A stretch of 64,000 nucleotides of DNA. Origin: Hemicentrotus pulcherrimus (taxonomy: Eukaryota; Echinodermata; Echinoidea; Camarodonta; Strongylocentrotidae). Positions 39,201 to 52,900 of the stretch are shown here, in pieces. A model generated the notes under the pieces. It was not told the origin of the DNA. It saw nothing but the letters and a program-made list of their open reading frames with translations, and did no database searches. Within the stretch, counting starts at the first letter, position 1; each line of letters opens with the position of its first letter. The stretch is taken from the NCBI GenBank assembly GCA_003118195.1, contig BEXV01001089.1:1-64000 (forward strand). The letters run 5' to 3'. The translations under genes were made by a program, and so were the position numbers.

Positions 39201-41713
39201 TATAGACTGAACTTGAACCTCATTCCATACGACCTGTGAACAATTACCCCCAAGCTCTCTTTTAAGGAACTTAAACATAGACTCTGCACTCACTATTGCT
39301 TATCTCCCGGCTGGTTGTCCTTCAAATAGATCAACCCCTGCTTCTTCTCGTCGTGTCGGTCGGCATAGTAACAGTAAATAAACAGAAGAGCATAGACTCC
39401 CAACAGACCTGCCACAAACAGGTAGGTCACTGGATTCTCATTGGGGCTGTCATTCAAAATGGAGAAAATGTAACATGAATGTTTGAAGCATTAACCAATT
39501 GCTTAAAGACCCTATTCCATGAAAACACAACTTTATATCAATGGAAAGCTGAATGAAATCTGAAATATTATTATCTACATATTAAAGGATTCCAAGTGGT
39601 ACAAATAATCAGTGTATTTAATATCTTTAGCACAGTACAGGGTGACTGATCAATATTGTTTCCACATTGCTCAGTCACCCTGGAACTTCAACTATCGATA
39701 TCGATATATCACACAAAAACAAAGCCATATTTACAGAGGTAAGTCAAAAATTGTTGTTTCACTAGTCAGCCTGATATAGATGATAATAACAATATTGTAT
39801 GTCTTTGTGTGATACAAGAATATATTGCTCTATGTATGATGAGATATTGGACGCTTCTTCAACTCTTCCAATTTTGTCATAGCTCGAGAAATATGTTCTC
39901 ATATCACGCTCAAAGCCATCCAATATTATGTGAATACCAAATATTTTCCCTTTCAGTATTGCACAAAAGCAAATCAAAAACCTAATTTTCCTACGATCAT
40001 TCAGTAAAAACAAGGCTGAGAAGGACAACTTACCCAACGAACAGCTGCATGTCGACCAAGCTGACGATACTGAGGATGGGAACGAAACTAACCCCAAAGG
40101 AGCTGAGGTGGGTACACAAGCACTGCGTGGTAGCAAAGGTGGAGGATGAAGATGTAGAACATCCTTCTGGTGACCAACTCACTGCAAAAGAGGAGTAACA
40201 GAAACCATTTTTTTTTAATAAACCCATTTTCAATGAATTGTATTTCAATGTAATTTTTTAATCTTTCGTAAATTTGGCAGCAATTTTGAATGAATATTTT
40301 GTTTCAAACAATTAATCAGTTTAAATCAAACCAAAAGAAAAATATGGCTGATGACAAAGATGTTTAATGATGATTGTTTTACCCGACTGCTACAAAAGCA
40401 AGTATATGCATGTAAGTAAGCAACCAGGGGACTGACAGCTTTGAGACCTCTTCAAGGGACTTAGAAATGAGGATTAATGCCTCACAAAAGGGCAAAAGCA
40501 CATTGACTTGGTTTCTAACCCCTTACCTCCCAGTTACGAGACCACTGCTCAACCAATGAGCCATTGTGCCTAATTCATTCAGAAAAACAAAATAATAATG
40601 ATTTGTTCAAAATAAAATCTAAATAATTTGATTTGTCTCTCACCCTCTGAAGGATCCCAGTAGAGACACTCTCCCCACCACATCTTGAGCAGGTACTGAC
40701 TGGTCTGGTCACTGTCCTGTCGGAAGACCGTTTCCCCAAACTCACCGTCCACGAGGGCCAAGTAGTAGCGCCCAGAGACTGGTAACAAATAATGAAAATG
40801 GGAATGTTAACGTAAAGAGAAGGACACATTCAGAATCACATGGTTGCAATCGAGAAGCAATAGTTTATCAAAGTCCTAATTGAACATAGACCGGAGGAAA
40901 AAATGTGAGAATAAGGAAGGAAGGTGAGGAGAAGGAAGGAAAGTAAGTGGAAGAAAGAAAGGAAAGGGGAGTGGAAGGGGAAATGAGAAGAGGAAAAGAG
41001 AAAGGAAAGAGGGAAGAGGAAGAGAGAATCGCAGAGGAAAAGGAAAGGAAAAAAGAACAAATTGCAATCACTCAATCTCACTGCTGCCATACATTTTACG
41101 CCCACACTGTTCATAGAAACCCCACAAACTGTTTTTTACAAACTGGTTTTAATGCATGCATGCACTGATACATTGCACATACACATGCAAAGGTGGCATT
41201 TTTTTGGCATGTTGTTGAATTGGCAATTTACAAAATTCTGACAATTAAAAATCCCATGAAAATAACAGTTTATTTAGTAATATCTTATTTATTATTCAAC
41301 AAGATAACACTTTTGTGTTCATTGTCATTAACTTCTGACTTAATTACCATTGAAGCTGTCAGGTGGTAGAAAGATATCAATGCTGTTGATGTCATCATTG
41401 TGGTTCCAGCAGCGGTCATAGTTTGTAGGGGTCGGCTCCACTCCATATCTATACGTATCAAAGTGAATTAGCACAAAGATAAAACCATATTAAGCACTAG
41501 CTTTGCCATTAAGCTTTATACAAACAGGTATTACTATTCAGATGTGAGTTGGTCTAACGGTACGTTCACTTTGTCAGCTTTCTGTCTTTGCCTACAAACT
41601 GACCCAGGTGACCCTAATTCGAAACTGAGTCACGTCTTTTGGATGGTGATGTTAAAGGTCGGTCCCCAGACCTAAATAATCATATCTGATTGATACACCT
41701 CTGTAAAAACCAT

Positions 41714-41747
<34 letters not shown>

Positions 41748-44700
41748 TCAGATCTTATGAGCAATCACTTCACCTATATTTCATTCTGTATTGCTTATTG
41801 TGCTATCAGTATTTCCATGGATCAACCGTGATTCATTAATTTATTTCATGTTCAGTAAGGGAACAGACAAGAATTTACATGTAGCATACATGATCATAAT
41901 TAGTGTAAGATATGTCAGTTGCTAAAACAAAAGGAGTTACATCACGGGCATCTACTTGTATTTGCTGGTAGGTTATTTACTTTGAAAAGAGAGATTTTCT
42001 CACCTCAGCAGTACTGTGATAGGGATGGGTCGCTGTATCGGAGTGAGCTTGATAGATATGTGAGCGCTCTGCTGGATGTTAGCTTGAGACACGTTGAAGG
42101 AATGCACGCTCATGAAGGAGGGGTCAAAAGTATAGTTGTAAGACAGTGAAAGCTGTTGTGCAGAGATGGAATAAAACACATGAAATCACAGTGGGAACTA
42201 GACCATAAATTAATGAAGGAAGATCAATTAATTTCAAAGAAACAACTTTGCATCCAACTTTAGTGCTATGGGTAGCATGATAGCCACAAATAGGCAAAAA
42301 GTGGAGAATTTCTCAGAGCAGGGAATTTTTTGTTTATAATTAAACAGCAAGTTAACCCATGGATTTCTGAATTCCCTTAAAGCCACCAGGTTACTGTAGT
42401 CAAATAAAAAATAATGATAAGTTTACTTCCAGGATCCAATAAATATACATAAACATGCAATTCCAAACACTCTCAAATAAAATTATAGATAATTGCACAA
42501 ATATCTTAGATATTTCAAAAACATTAGACATTATTACAATGAAAAGGGTGCACATTCTATATCAATATACAGGGGAGAGAGCGAGCACTAAAAAAAAAAG
42601 GAGTTTTTTTTTCTTCTTCTTTTCTACCACCAACCCCTTGGGAAAAGAAACAACATTCCCCCCTCCCCCTTTTATTGCTACACTTGGCTCACAAGATTCA
42701 ATCAAGAAGATAATTACAAAAAAATTTCGTACCTTTTCTGATAAGTTGTCAATGTCGATGATGATTTCCTCTCCGGCAGGTAGATTAGAGACATTTACTA
42801 AGCTGTGTTCATCATCATCACAGGAGTACAGTTCAAGAGATGCTACAGGAGTTGTGACCTTAAAGTATGGCAGGAAGAAAAGAAGTTTTCATCCTCTCTA
42901 TGGTGTGCCACATTAAATGACAAGCAATTATCAAAATGATACGTGTACATTTCACATCCTGACATAAGTCACTTTTTAGGTGGTCTGTCGGTATCAACAG
43001 ATCACCGATGTAGCTGAAACAATAAGCTATCACAAGTGTGCCCTTTATTTTATCGATCAGATGCCAGGATCATGCTCATATTTCACTTGCAACGTGGGAT
43101 TTGAGAATTCCATTTTCTGTTTAGGTGTAATCGCTATGGGAAATATTTTGGTATATCAGTAACGCACTTGACTTCTGACCTCGAGATCCCTGGTTCGAGT
43201 CCGGGCGTCTCCAAAAATTTTTTTCTTCACTTTTTTTTTCTCTTTGACTTTTCACTGATCATAAAAATTGAAGACATACCACCTAATTCGTCCTCATGAC
43301 GAATTAACTTTCTAGTTCAATTTTATAATTGTTTCATTCTTGAACTGTGCATTACTGTAATATCTTCTTTTTGAACAAGCTTTACAATGCACGTTCCTGA
43401 TCAGGTTTAATGAAGGAACATCTTAATATTTTTTGTGCAAATTCATGATTTTTTTTGTGTGTGTGCAAGATTTGCTATCCACTGCAGGGATTGTAATGTA
43501 AGTAATCCACTGATCTTGTTTTGTTCTATAAAAATTATTGTTGACTTAATTCAAATTTGATTTCCTTCAGTTTACAACATCTATGCAAAAAAATTCAGTC
43601 TGCACATCAACTTTATACCGTTTTTATTACCTCAGCAATCAAAATCCTATCATGAAATTTGACCCTGTCATCATGCCCCCCCCAAAGACACACAACAAAT
43701 GTATGTCACAGCACATCTAAAATGCAGTCAAACCTGTTTTAGTGACCACCTGTCTACAGAGACCACTTTTTCTGTTTCCCTAGGGCAGTCCTTCGCTATA
43801 GGCAGGTTTGACTGTATTTATATTTAAATCCAATATTGACCTACCTTGTTGGCACCTTGACCCCACATAAAGGGGTTGTCCACATAGGTCACCATGTGGG
43901 CATCGTAGCAGGGGTGATTCCAGCGGTACCTGTCTGTCCAACTGTCCCTTGCCTCAGGCTTACCTACCAGGGCATCCAAGCCTTGAGGGAGGGTGAAGGT
44001 TGCGCCCCCCGCCGAGAAGCTGGCTCCAGCTAGGGTGCCGAGTCTTGAACCCTGTAGGCTCAGCAGGAGACTGGTGAGAACCACTGCCTCGCTCTCTGTG
44101 GTCATGTGACCGAGATACACCTGCCAGTGATAAAAAGCACAGTTTTAAATGTAGCAGGTGTGTCGTTAAGAGATTATTACGCCGGCTTTAGCTGTGCTGC
44201 CATTACGGCACTGTAGCATTTCAAGGAATTAATTCCTGCCAGGTACCCATTTACATCACCTGGGTTGAGTGTGACAAATGTAGATCAATGTCAACGTCTA
44301 CAGCCTTACAACTCTCAGGCACCCCATGAGTGATAATATAACATAAGTCAATATGTATCAATAACAGTATTAAAGTCTTAATTTAATGTACAGCTTGTAA
44401 ATGGGAAAATCTGTATTTTCTTGCATTCCAAAGACATGAGAGTATACAGCAAATCTCGACATCAATCCATTGCAAATCATAAAAGGGATAATAGCATAGC
44501 GTACCGAGAGAGATAGTTGTGACACACACACACAGGTACGCACTAAAGGTTCAATTCATGAGCTCCGAATAGTTCATTCCCACATGTGATTTTCTATGAG
44601 AGGGAACTATGTTCACTATGAATTAAATATTGAGTGTGTACGTGTGCACATGTCACCATTATCTCTCTCAACGGATAACAAGCTTCAAGGAATTTTTTTT

Positions 44701-47700
44701 TTCTTCAAATAATGTACATTTATGTCCCCCTTTCACATTACTTCGCCTATCCAAACAGCGAGACAACTTTGCAATAGCCCCTCTTTCCCCTCTACTCCTA
44801 TTGAAAGACTACCAATCAGTTGCCTTGTAGCCCCATGGAAACCTTACCTGGAGCATATCAATCATGGCTGTCACCATCTGCTCTGTGATGTCTCTAGAGT
44901 CTTCAGGAGGCAGGACGTCATCGGTGTGGTTGTGATGGAACGACTCCAGGATGTTGGACGCCACCATGACCATCACCTCGAGGGCATCGCGGGCCAAGCT
45001 GGGCTCCTCCCACCTGCATCGGGCGCTGGAGGTCGCCATGGTCGTTAGAAGGCCAGATACCTTCCTCTGGCAAGGGGCATTTAGCTGGAATGAATACAGG
45101 AAGGGAAGTAACACAAGATGTAGAATTAATTCATGTATAATGTAGTCTTTCTTTTTTATAATTTGTATTTGTATTTGACTGTTATATTAGTAATATCAAT
45201 AGGTATTGGTATTGTGCCATCTATCTAGAACTTCTATTCGAAGTCGCACAAGGAAAAAAAATAAGAATAAGAGTCTGAATAAGTTCCACATTCTCAGGTC
45301 GAGTATTGTTAGACAGATAGGGTTTCAACTTGGACTTGAAACACTCCCATGAGGTTGCACTTCTTCAAGTCCAAAGGTAATTAATACTTCAGAGATCCAG
45401 GCAGGGGCATCGTCTAACACAATACAGAGTTCCTCTGTGCCTCCTAGAAACCTTGTCATTGCACAGTAATATATGATATCATGAGTACTCAGAAGACGAG
45501 ACAGTTTGGATTAATCAAAAAATGGACATTCAATGTATGAGCCTTCCAAATTGAAAATTACTGTACAGGAATACATACATCATCAGCTTATATAAAAAAT
45601 GTATAGCTGATGATATATTTTGACAGACATTGATATAAAAGAGAGCTTCAATATTTTTGAAACCCCAACATATCAAAATTATTTACACCAAAAGGTTGCT
45701 TTATGCATGTATCATTAAACAAAACTAATACCTCTTCAGGTTTTAAAGAAATTAGTTATTGTACACACTTCCCATTCTCAGTACTATAAGAAACTTAAGC
45801 CATTGCCTACAGTAACCACATAGTCCCTGTATAAAGCCTGTAGGAACAAGATAATTCAGCAGTCAACAGGCTAACCCATTGACTGCTGATTTGTCTCTTT
45901 CCAATAGGTTTAGTACAGGAACTACCCAGCTTCCCGTAGCCAATGGGTTAACTGCCTACCTCATATGGTACGGAAGAGACCTCATTGATGGCGCCGACAA
46001 CCTGAAGGATTTCATACTCGTCTCGGATTGGGAGAGCCAAGATCCCTTCCAGGAGAGCAGTGCGTATGACACACCTCTCTGTGATGATCTATGGTAGGAC
46101 AAGTAAATGCTGAAGTGGTAGAGTCAGTATGCTCAGGTACCTTGGTGATTTTTTTTCTTCATACAAAACAATGCACCAGGGGGATGTTTCACACATGACA
46201 AATGACAAAAATCAGTGACAAATCTGCTGATAACCAATCAGAAGCAAGGATTTCAGTAGTTATTCGACTTATCTGTAAGACAGATTTTGTAATATTAAAG
46301 CCCCCTAAACTGTTGGGAGCCCTAAATTTGTTTAAAATTTTTTGGCAAAATTTTACTTCATAATGTGAAAGGGGTTGTCATTTAAGATACACCTCTGCAA
46401 AGATTACCCCCTCCGACCGCCCTCCCACCCCCTCCCCCCANNNNNNNNNNNNNNNNNNNNNNNNNNNNNNNNNNNNNNNNNNNNNNNNNNNNNNNNNNNN
46501 NNNNNNNNNNNNNNNNNNNNNNNNNNNNNNNNNNNNNNNNNNNNNNNNNNNNNNNNNNNNNNNNNNNNNNNNNNNNNNNNNNNNNNNNNNNNNNNNNNNN
46601 NNNNNNNNNNNNNNNNNNNNNNNNNNNNNNNNNNNNNNNNNNNNNNNNNNNNNNNNNNNNNNNNNNNNNNNNNNNNNNNNNNNNNNNNNNNNNNNNNNNN
46701 NNNNNNNNNNNNNNNNNNNNNNNNNNNNNNNNNNNNNNNNNNNNNNNNNNNNNNNNNNNNNNNNNNNNNNNNNNNNNNNNNNNNNNNNNNNNNNNNNNNN
46801 NNNNNNNNNNNNNNNNNNNNNNNNNNNNNNNNNNNNNNNNNNNNNNNNNNNNNNNNNNNNNNNNNNNNNNNNNNNNNNNNNNNNNNNNNNNNNNNNNNNN
46901 NNNNNNNNNNNNNNNNNNNNNNNNNNNNNNNNNNNNNNNNNNNNNNNNNNNNNNNNNNNNNNNNNNNNNNNNNNNNNNNNNNNNNNNNNNNNNNNNNNNN
47001 NNNNNNNNNNNNNNNNNNNNNNNNNNNNNNNNNNNNNNNNNNNNNNNNNNNNNNNNNNNNNNNNNNNNNNNNNNNNNNNNNNNNNNNNNNNNNNNNNNNN
47101 NNNNNNNNNTAATATTGAACAATTTTCTTCTTCAGAGAAATAAAATAGTTTGTATTGATTGGTATCTTGTTTGACTGATTGACTTGTGGAGAAAAACATT
47201 CCAGTGCATAAAAATCTCTGAATAAAATGTAAACATCATACTTTATCATTTCTTACATGGCAATGATCTGTGTCTTCTTCCTCGTCTAAGACGTGCGAGA
47301 GCTGATTGAGGAGATGCGCCACCAAACGCACATGTGAGTGGACGTTGAGATCATCGCCATGGGCAACGTATACCGCCAGCATGCTGTCCGTACCCACCGA
47401 CACCGCCTCCCTAAAAATATTTATTATTCATTCACATATCACATAACAAGCATTACAAGTTTCAACATTTGATACATTGATAGAATGGATACAATGATGG
47501 ACTGAATAAGATTAAGTGAGACACAGGGGCTTTATTCTGTAAAACTTGCAATGACCAATTTTCGTGATGTGACCAAATTCAATGCATACTTCTTTCTCAA
47601 GTGTTGTTGGTAGGTAGGAAAAAAATTATGGCTTACCCTACCTAGCAAAACATAATACATGCAATACGTATTCTGACTATTGAAATTCAATTATTTGTAC

Positions 47701-49931
47701 CAGGTGAATAAAATCAATTTTATCAAAGCACTTTACAAAGACGTTCCTGTATGCGTTAAATTTTGGAGACATTACGAAAATGGCCTATTGAAAAGAGGCT
47801 TCCTACAATCACATAATTGTTACCATTAATCTATCCAAAATAAGACAAATTCTATCACAGTAATGATGATTGGAGTAAAAAATGCCAAGTATAACAACCC
47901 AAAAAATCAGATAAAGTGTACCTGATATGAATTCACAGTATTATTAGGATTAAAAGTACATGAATCTAACACTGAAATAAAAAGAAAAGTTATGTGACAG
48001 ATTAAAAGATTGATGAAACTTTTACAGACAAAACATAATTAATAGGCACACTACAAACTAATGATGATGTACAAAATATGGACAATAAAATACATTAGCA
48101 AATATTTAAAATCTGAAAAACACTGTAACACCATTTACATTGTGGACAAACAGTTAAATTACTTCAAAACATACAAGATACAAGTAAATAAATAGAAACG
48201 CAGATAAAATATACAATATAAGGAGGAAAAAAACATAAAAATCTGAATCTGAAAAATATGAAATGTTTACAATTTGTTTTATTTAAATACAAAGAACCCT
48301 ATTCCCCAAAATGCACAATGATAAATGACTCAATTGGTATTTTGTTTTCTGTATACCCTTTGCATTGGAATTGAATCCTCTGTGAAGATTACACATGTAA
48401 CTGTGCTCTTCTCTGTCAACTTAGAGACACCAAAGAATCAAAAAGTATTTGAAGAAAAAAAATGACCCAATTTCCATATTTGTTGTTGTTGTTATCGTTA
48501 TTGTTGAATCTGATATGTGTCAGTAGTATAAAAAGAAAAGTTCAAAAAAAGTAATTACTCCAAGGCAATGATTGACTACCGGTATACATGTCCAAATGTA
48601 CTTGGCCCTTAATGTTGAATATCTATTGCATTAACTATATTTTCAAAGACCCAAGCCCATCCCTCCCATTATTGTTTTCTACATGCACCGAGAAAATAGA
48701 CTCTTGTCATTTACCGTTATTTCCTCAAATTTGAACACCTCAAAATTAAATAAATTGATATGTACTTTATTTTGTTATTAATCCTTGTTTAAACCTTCAA
48801 AGAGGTATTAAGGAAAGAAACCGTTCAAGACATTTGAATTGTGCATCTTGGATAAAAAGTCTGCATATCAGGAGAAATAGAGTACCCAATAACTGTAGCT
48901 ATAGACAAATGAAATGAGATGAAATAGATACCGGTACAGACATATGTGAGCAAATATAGCATGTTTTTTATATTGATATATGTAACTTTAACTTAGAAAC
49001 TATGTAGACTGTACAATATGAAACTAAAACCATCTGTGTCCCTGCATACATGTCTGAGCACAAACCCTGTTGCTCATCCTGATTTTCTTGAAAACTCTTT
49101 CCTGAAAACAAGTTCAATGATACCCAAAGAGAAGAATATTCCTTGAAGTAATCGTACCTGAAGACATTGTACTAGCAAATTTAGAAGAACAAAAGTGTCT
49201 TCCTGTAATTTTGAGCGTTGCAAAATTTATACTGGTCACTTGATGCAGTAGTTTTTGGAATGAATGTTGATCAGCATTATACTGCCCAATCAATATAAAT
49301 ATCCCTACAAGAATGGCAAGACCTTAAAACTGTTGATACCAACAAGGTACTCGGAGAGTTCTTAAAGCGATACTGAACTGATGACCTTTCTGCCCTAACG
49401 TACTGTTTATTGTATAGCACCATCTCATGGTCAACTTGTTAACCCTTTGGCTACGGGAGCCGAGTGCTCTCTGTGTTAACTCTATGGGAATGAGTGAATT
49501 CAGTAGTCAACGAGTTAACAGTGCCTAACCAACTTCCTAGTTCGCACTTCGCAGACAGTGGACTTGATGCAGGTACCAAAAGCGCAGCGAAGGAAGCAGC
49601 AAGTTATGGGACCATACTGTACAGCTGACCTGAGGTGGTGCTAGAGAGGATTAAATTAGTGATCTCATATTTCAATCATTCGTAACTCTTTTCACCATTG
49701 GTCTGGTGTATTTTAAACTTGTCCCATTCTGTTTCTCTTATTTTTCTACTTCAATACAACTGAACTTATTACAAAGGTTGGATTGCCTTTTAAACATGCA
49801 TTTTGTTTTAACTGAAATACTATTAAGCTGATATTTGTATAATAATGCACACATAGTGTACATCATACAAATTATCATAGATGAGGAAAATATGTTTGTG
49901 ACTGATAAGAATAATAATAATAATAATAATA

Positions 49932-49962
<31 letters not shown>

Positions 49963-52900
49963 TATATAATTGTTATTTTTATTTTCATTTTTTAATAGAA
50001 TACAATGGTCAAAGGGATTTCATTCTGAGTCTGACTCATGTCATGATTTGTGCTGAACTGCTGCAATGAGCGGTACCCCTTCCACTTGTTGATTCAATTG
50101 TTAGCCAGGGCCCTGTTACACCAAACTTACCATTGATGGTAACTACCATGGAAACCTTGATTTTGATTGGCTGTTGAGCCCTGTTAACATGGTAGTTGCC
50201 ATTGTTGGCCAAGTTACCATCAATGGTAAGTTTTATGCAACGGGCCCTGAGCTCAGAATAAGCCGTTACCAGCAATCACCTACATGTCAAAACCTACCTT
50301 GGTTCCGCAAGTATCGACGGAAAAACATTACATTTCATTTTTATTAACTTTTCTGAGCAATTTAAATGACTACCAAAACCTGCATTGGCACTATAAAGCA
50401 GTTATCTGGGTTGCCAATTTGCCAATCTACATGTAAATAAAAAGTTGAACAAGAGCCCTCTTTGTACATGAAAAAAGTATTTCCTTTCCACAACTACATG
50501 TACGTGTATTGCTTCCAGTTCCAAAGTCCTATTATTAGATAGCAAGGAACACCATTTCAAACAGAATTGATCATGAAATGTCTAAATTGAAAATAACCAT
50601 GCCATCCTATCCAACTGTCTTCTCAATATCATCTTCAAATTCAACAAATAACAATAAATAATCATGATTGAAGGTGTCATCGGCTGCTAAATGGAGGAGC
50701 AATAACATCTCGCTTCTGTATTCTCCTTCTCAATCGGGTGCTGTGTTTCGAGAAATCAGATGGCAGTACTTACAATATATATATATATCTCTTATCCAAG
50801 TGTTCTTGATTATGATCCATGAGTAAATGGGAGTATGGCAAGTCATTAGTATAGCAAATGAATATTGTTTATATTTCTTATTAAAAGCATTTGGTCGTCT
50901 TTTGGGGTATAAAGATATACATGTATGAAAGGATATGCCAAATACATATAGGGTTGTAAAGCTTTTGAAAGTTAACCTGTGTACACTCAAACATGCTTCA
51001 GGAAAGGCTCTTTCATTTATACATGTACAGTATACTTCATAAAGCGGATTGGTCGGATTGCTGACAAATCAGCAATGTGATAGAGGTGTATATATTCTGC
51101 AGTCAAGTATAATGTATCAAATGATGTATTTGTGTGAGAATGTGAGAGAATTTGTGACTCTTTTCTCACACAATTCATTAGAGAATGTATGTTTCTTGAC
51201 TTTTGCTTCATGCAAGCTTGACAAACTTTGTCATTTTGTTGAAATGTTACAAACCGCACTTCACATCAACACAGCATACACACATGTCCATCAATCAAGA
51301 TCCTCTTGTACTTCCAACTCGACTTTCAATAGCAAGAGGCAACTGGCAAAGCTCCATCAAGACCGCCGATTCTTCACGATGACTGACAAGCCATTGTAGA
51401 CAAAACTCTGCAGGGAAACCTTAATTTCAAAGACACTAGGAAATCCATGCTGGATCTTAACAAAGGTAGCCAATAAACATGCCACCTTGTGAAACACCAA
51501 AGACTACTCTAGGTCTAGAGATCAAATCTATACTCAAGGTGTTCCACTCAACAGTAGACCATACACTCACACAAATCACACCACCAATCGTACTCAGCAT
51601 AACTCATTTTGAATGTATTCAAGTTGATATCATTTGATGTTTTAAGTTGAATGTCTTCATAGATCTGAGTACTTAATGACAGGATATTCATTGTTTGACT
51701 GTTCATGCTATTGAACTATGAATGCAAGTTAAGATTGATTGCAACTCTTACCAACAGTCAACTGGAATTCAGCTTTCTACTGTCATTTGATGTGGCATGT
51801 TCTGATTGGCTGATAACAAGTTGCACTTGAATGCATACTTGTAATATGAGCCAGTCGGAATTCAGATTTCGGTTGTAGCTCAATAAGAGGTGGATTGTGA
51901 TTGGCTAACATCAATTTGCAATCAATGAAAACTTACGTGCAATAATACAATTTTATTTAACAGGACCTCCATTTAGGCATGTACCTGAACAACTGTGTTC
52001 ATGATTTATATTTTCCCGCTCTGTGAGTGTTTGGTAAGAAGAAAAACATGCAAAAATTGATAAGCAGAAGGGTTCATGCAAAAAATACTGCAGTTTGTGA
52101 TAAAACATTCAGTAAATGAAGATAAACATTGAGATACTGTTAAAACACATGTGTGATGAGTATGTTGCTTATTTATTTTTGGTTTGTTTTGTTTCTAAGA
52201 TACATTTAAGGGAAGCTGCAAGGTCCTTTTTCATGATAACACAGATTCAAGTAGTTTCATGGTAAATTTAAATGATGATGTATTAGTACAATATTGACCT
52301 GCATAGTTTGTACAATTTATAGTTAAAAGAGCAAGTTAACAGAACACATCATTACAAGAAGGGCCCTTCACCATTCATTCATTCAAACATACTTGGCAGC
52401 AAAGATTAAATGACATAGTATTAAGATAAATAGTGTTAATAAAAAACAAGTGTGATAAATGAGCAGGTTAGTATCAAGCACACATATTACATGGGTGATG
52501 CACCTGTTGCATTTTTGATAAATGTGTCTACTGAGAGCCAGAAGGGCATTATCTCTGTGTATGAGTTAATGCCCTTTTGACAGTCAGCAGCCAAATTGAT
52601 AGTGAAAAAATCTTGATGTCGAATTTAATATAGCACTTAAGATAACACTTAAGAATGAACATTTAACAAAAATATTTCAAAATAAAATATCTAAGTATCA
52701 CATCACAGATTCAAAGAAAAGAAGAAACACTCCGCAAAATGACAAAAAGGGAGAAAACATAAGAAAATAGCAGGGTGACTTAGAAGAGAGATTGAATAAT
52801 GAAAGAAAATGATTAGTTGGCGAGGTTTACACTTACAGATATTCCAGCTTGTTTTCTAAGCTTTCAAAACGCTTTGGAGAGACTGGTATCGCAATATCAC

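Larger units (their letters stand above)
47411..52836 (-). other. Largest intron (about 5.4 kb)
   Basis: Holds an 80-bp palindromic element (about 49438-49522), an AAT microsatellite (49914-49968) and a fold-back MITE (50105-50250). The flanking exon phases match, so no missing coding exon is needed. The ORF at 51049-51399 (+) has no recognisable family. Confidence 0.7.

Noticed and set aside
43160..43215. Functional tRNA gene
   Set aside because: T arm is good but acceptor arm does not pair; treated as a relic.
46375..47249. Four long ORFs across the N run
   Set aside because: They consist of unknown bases; no evidence of coding.
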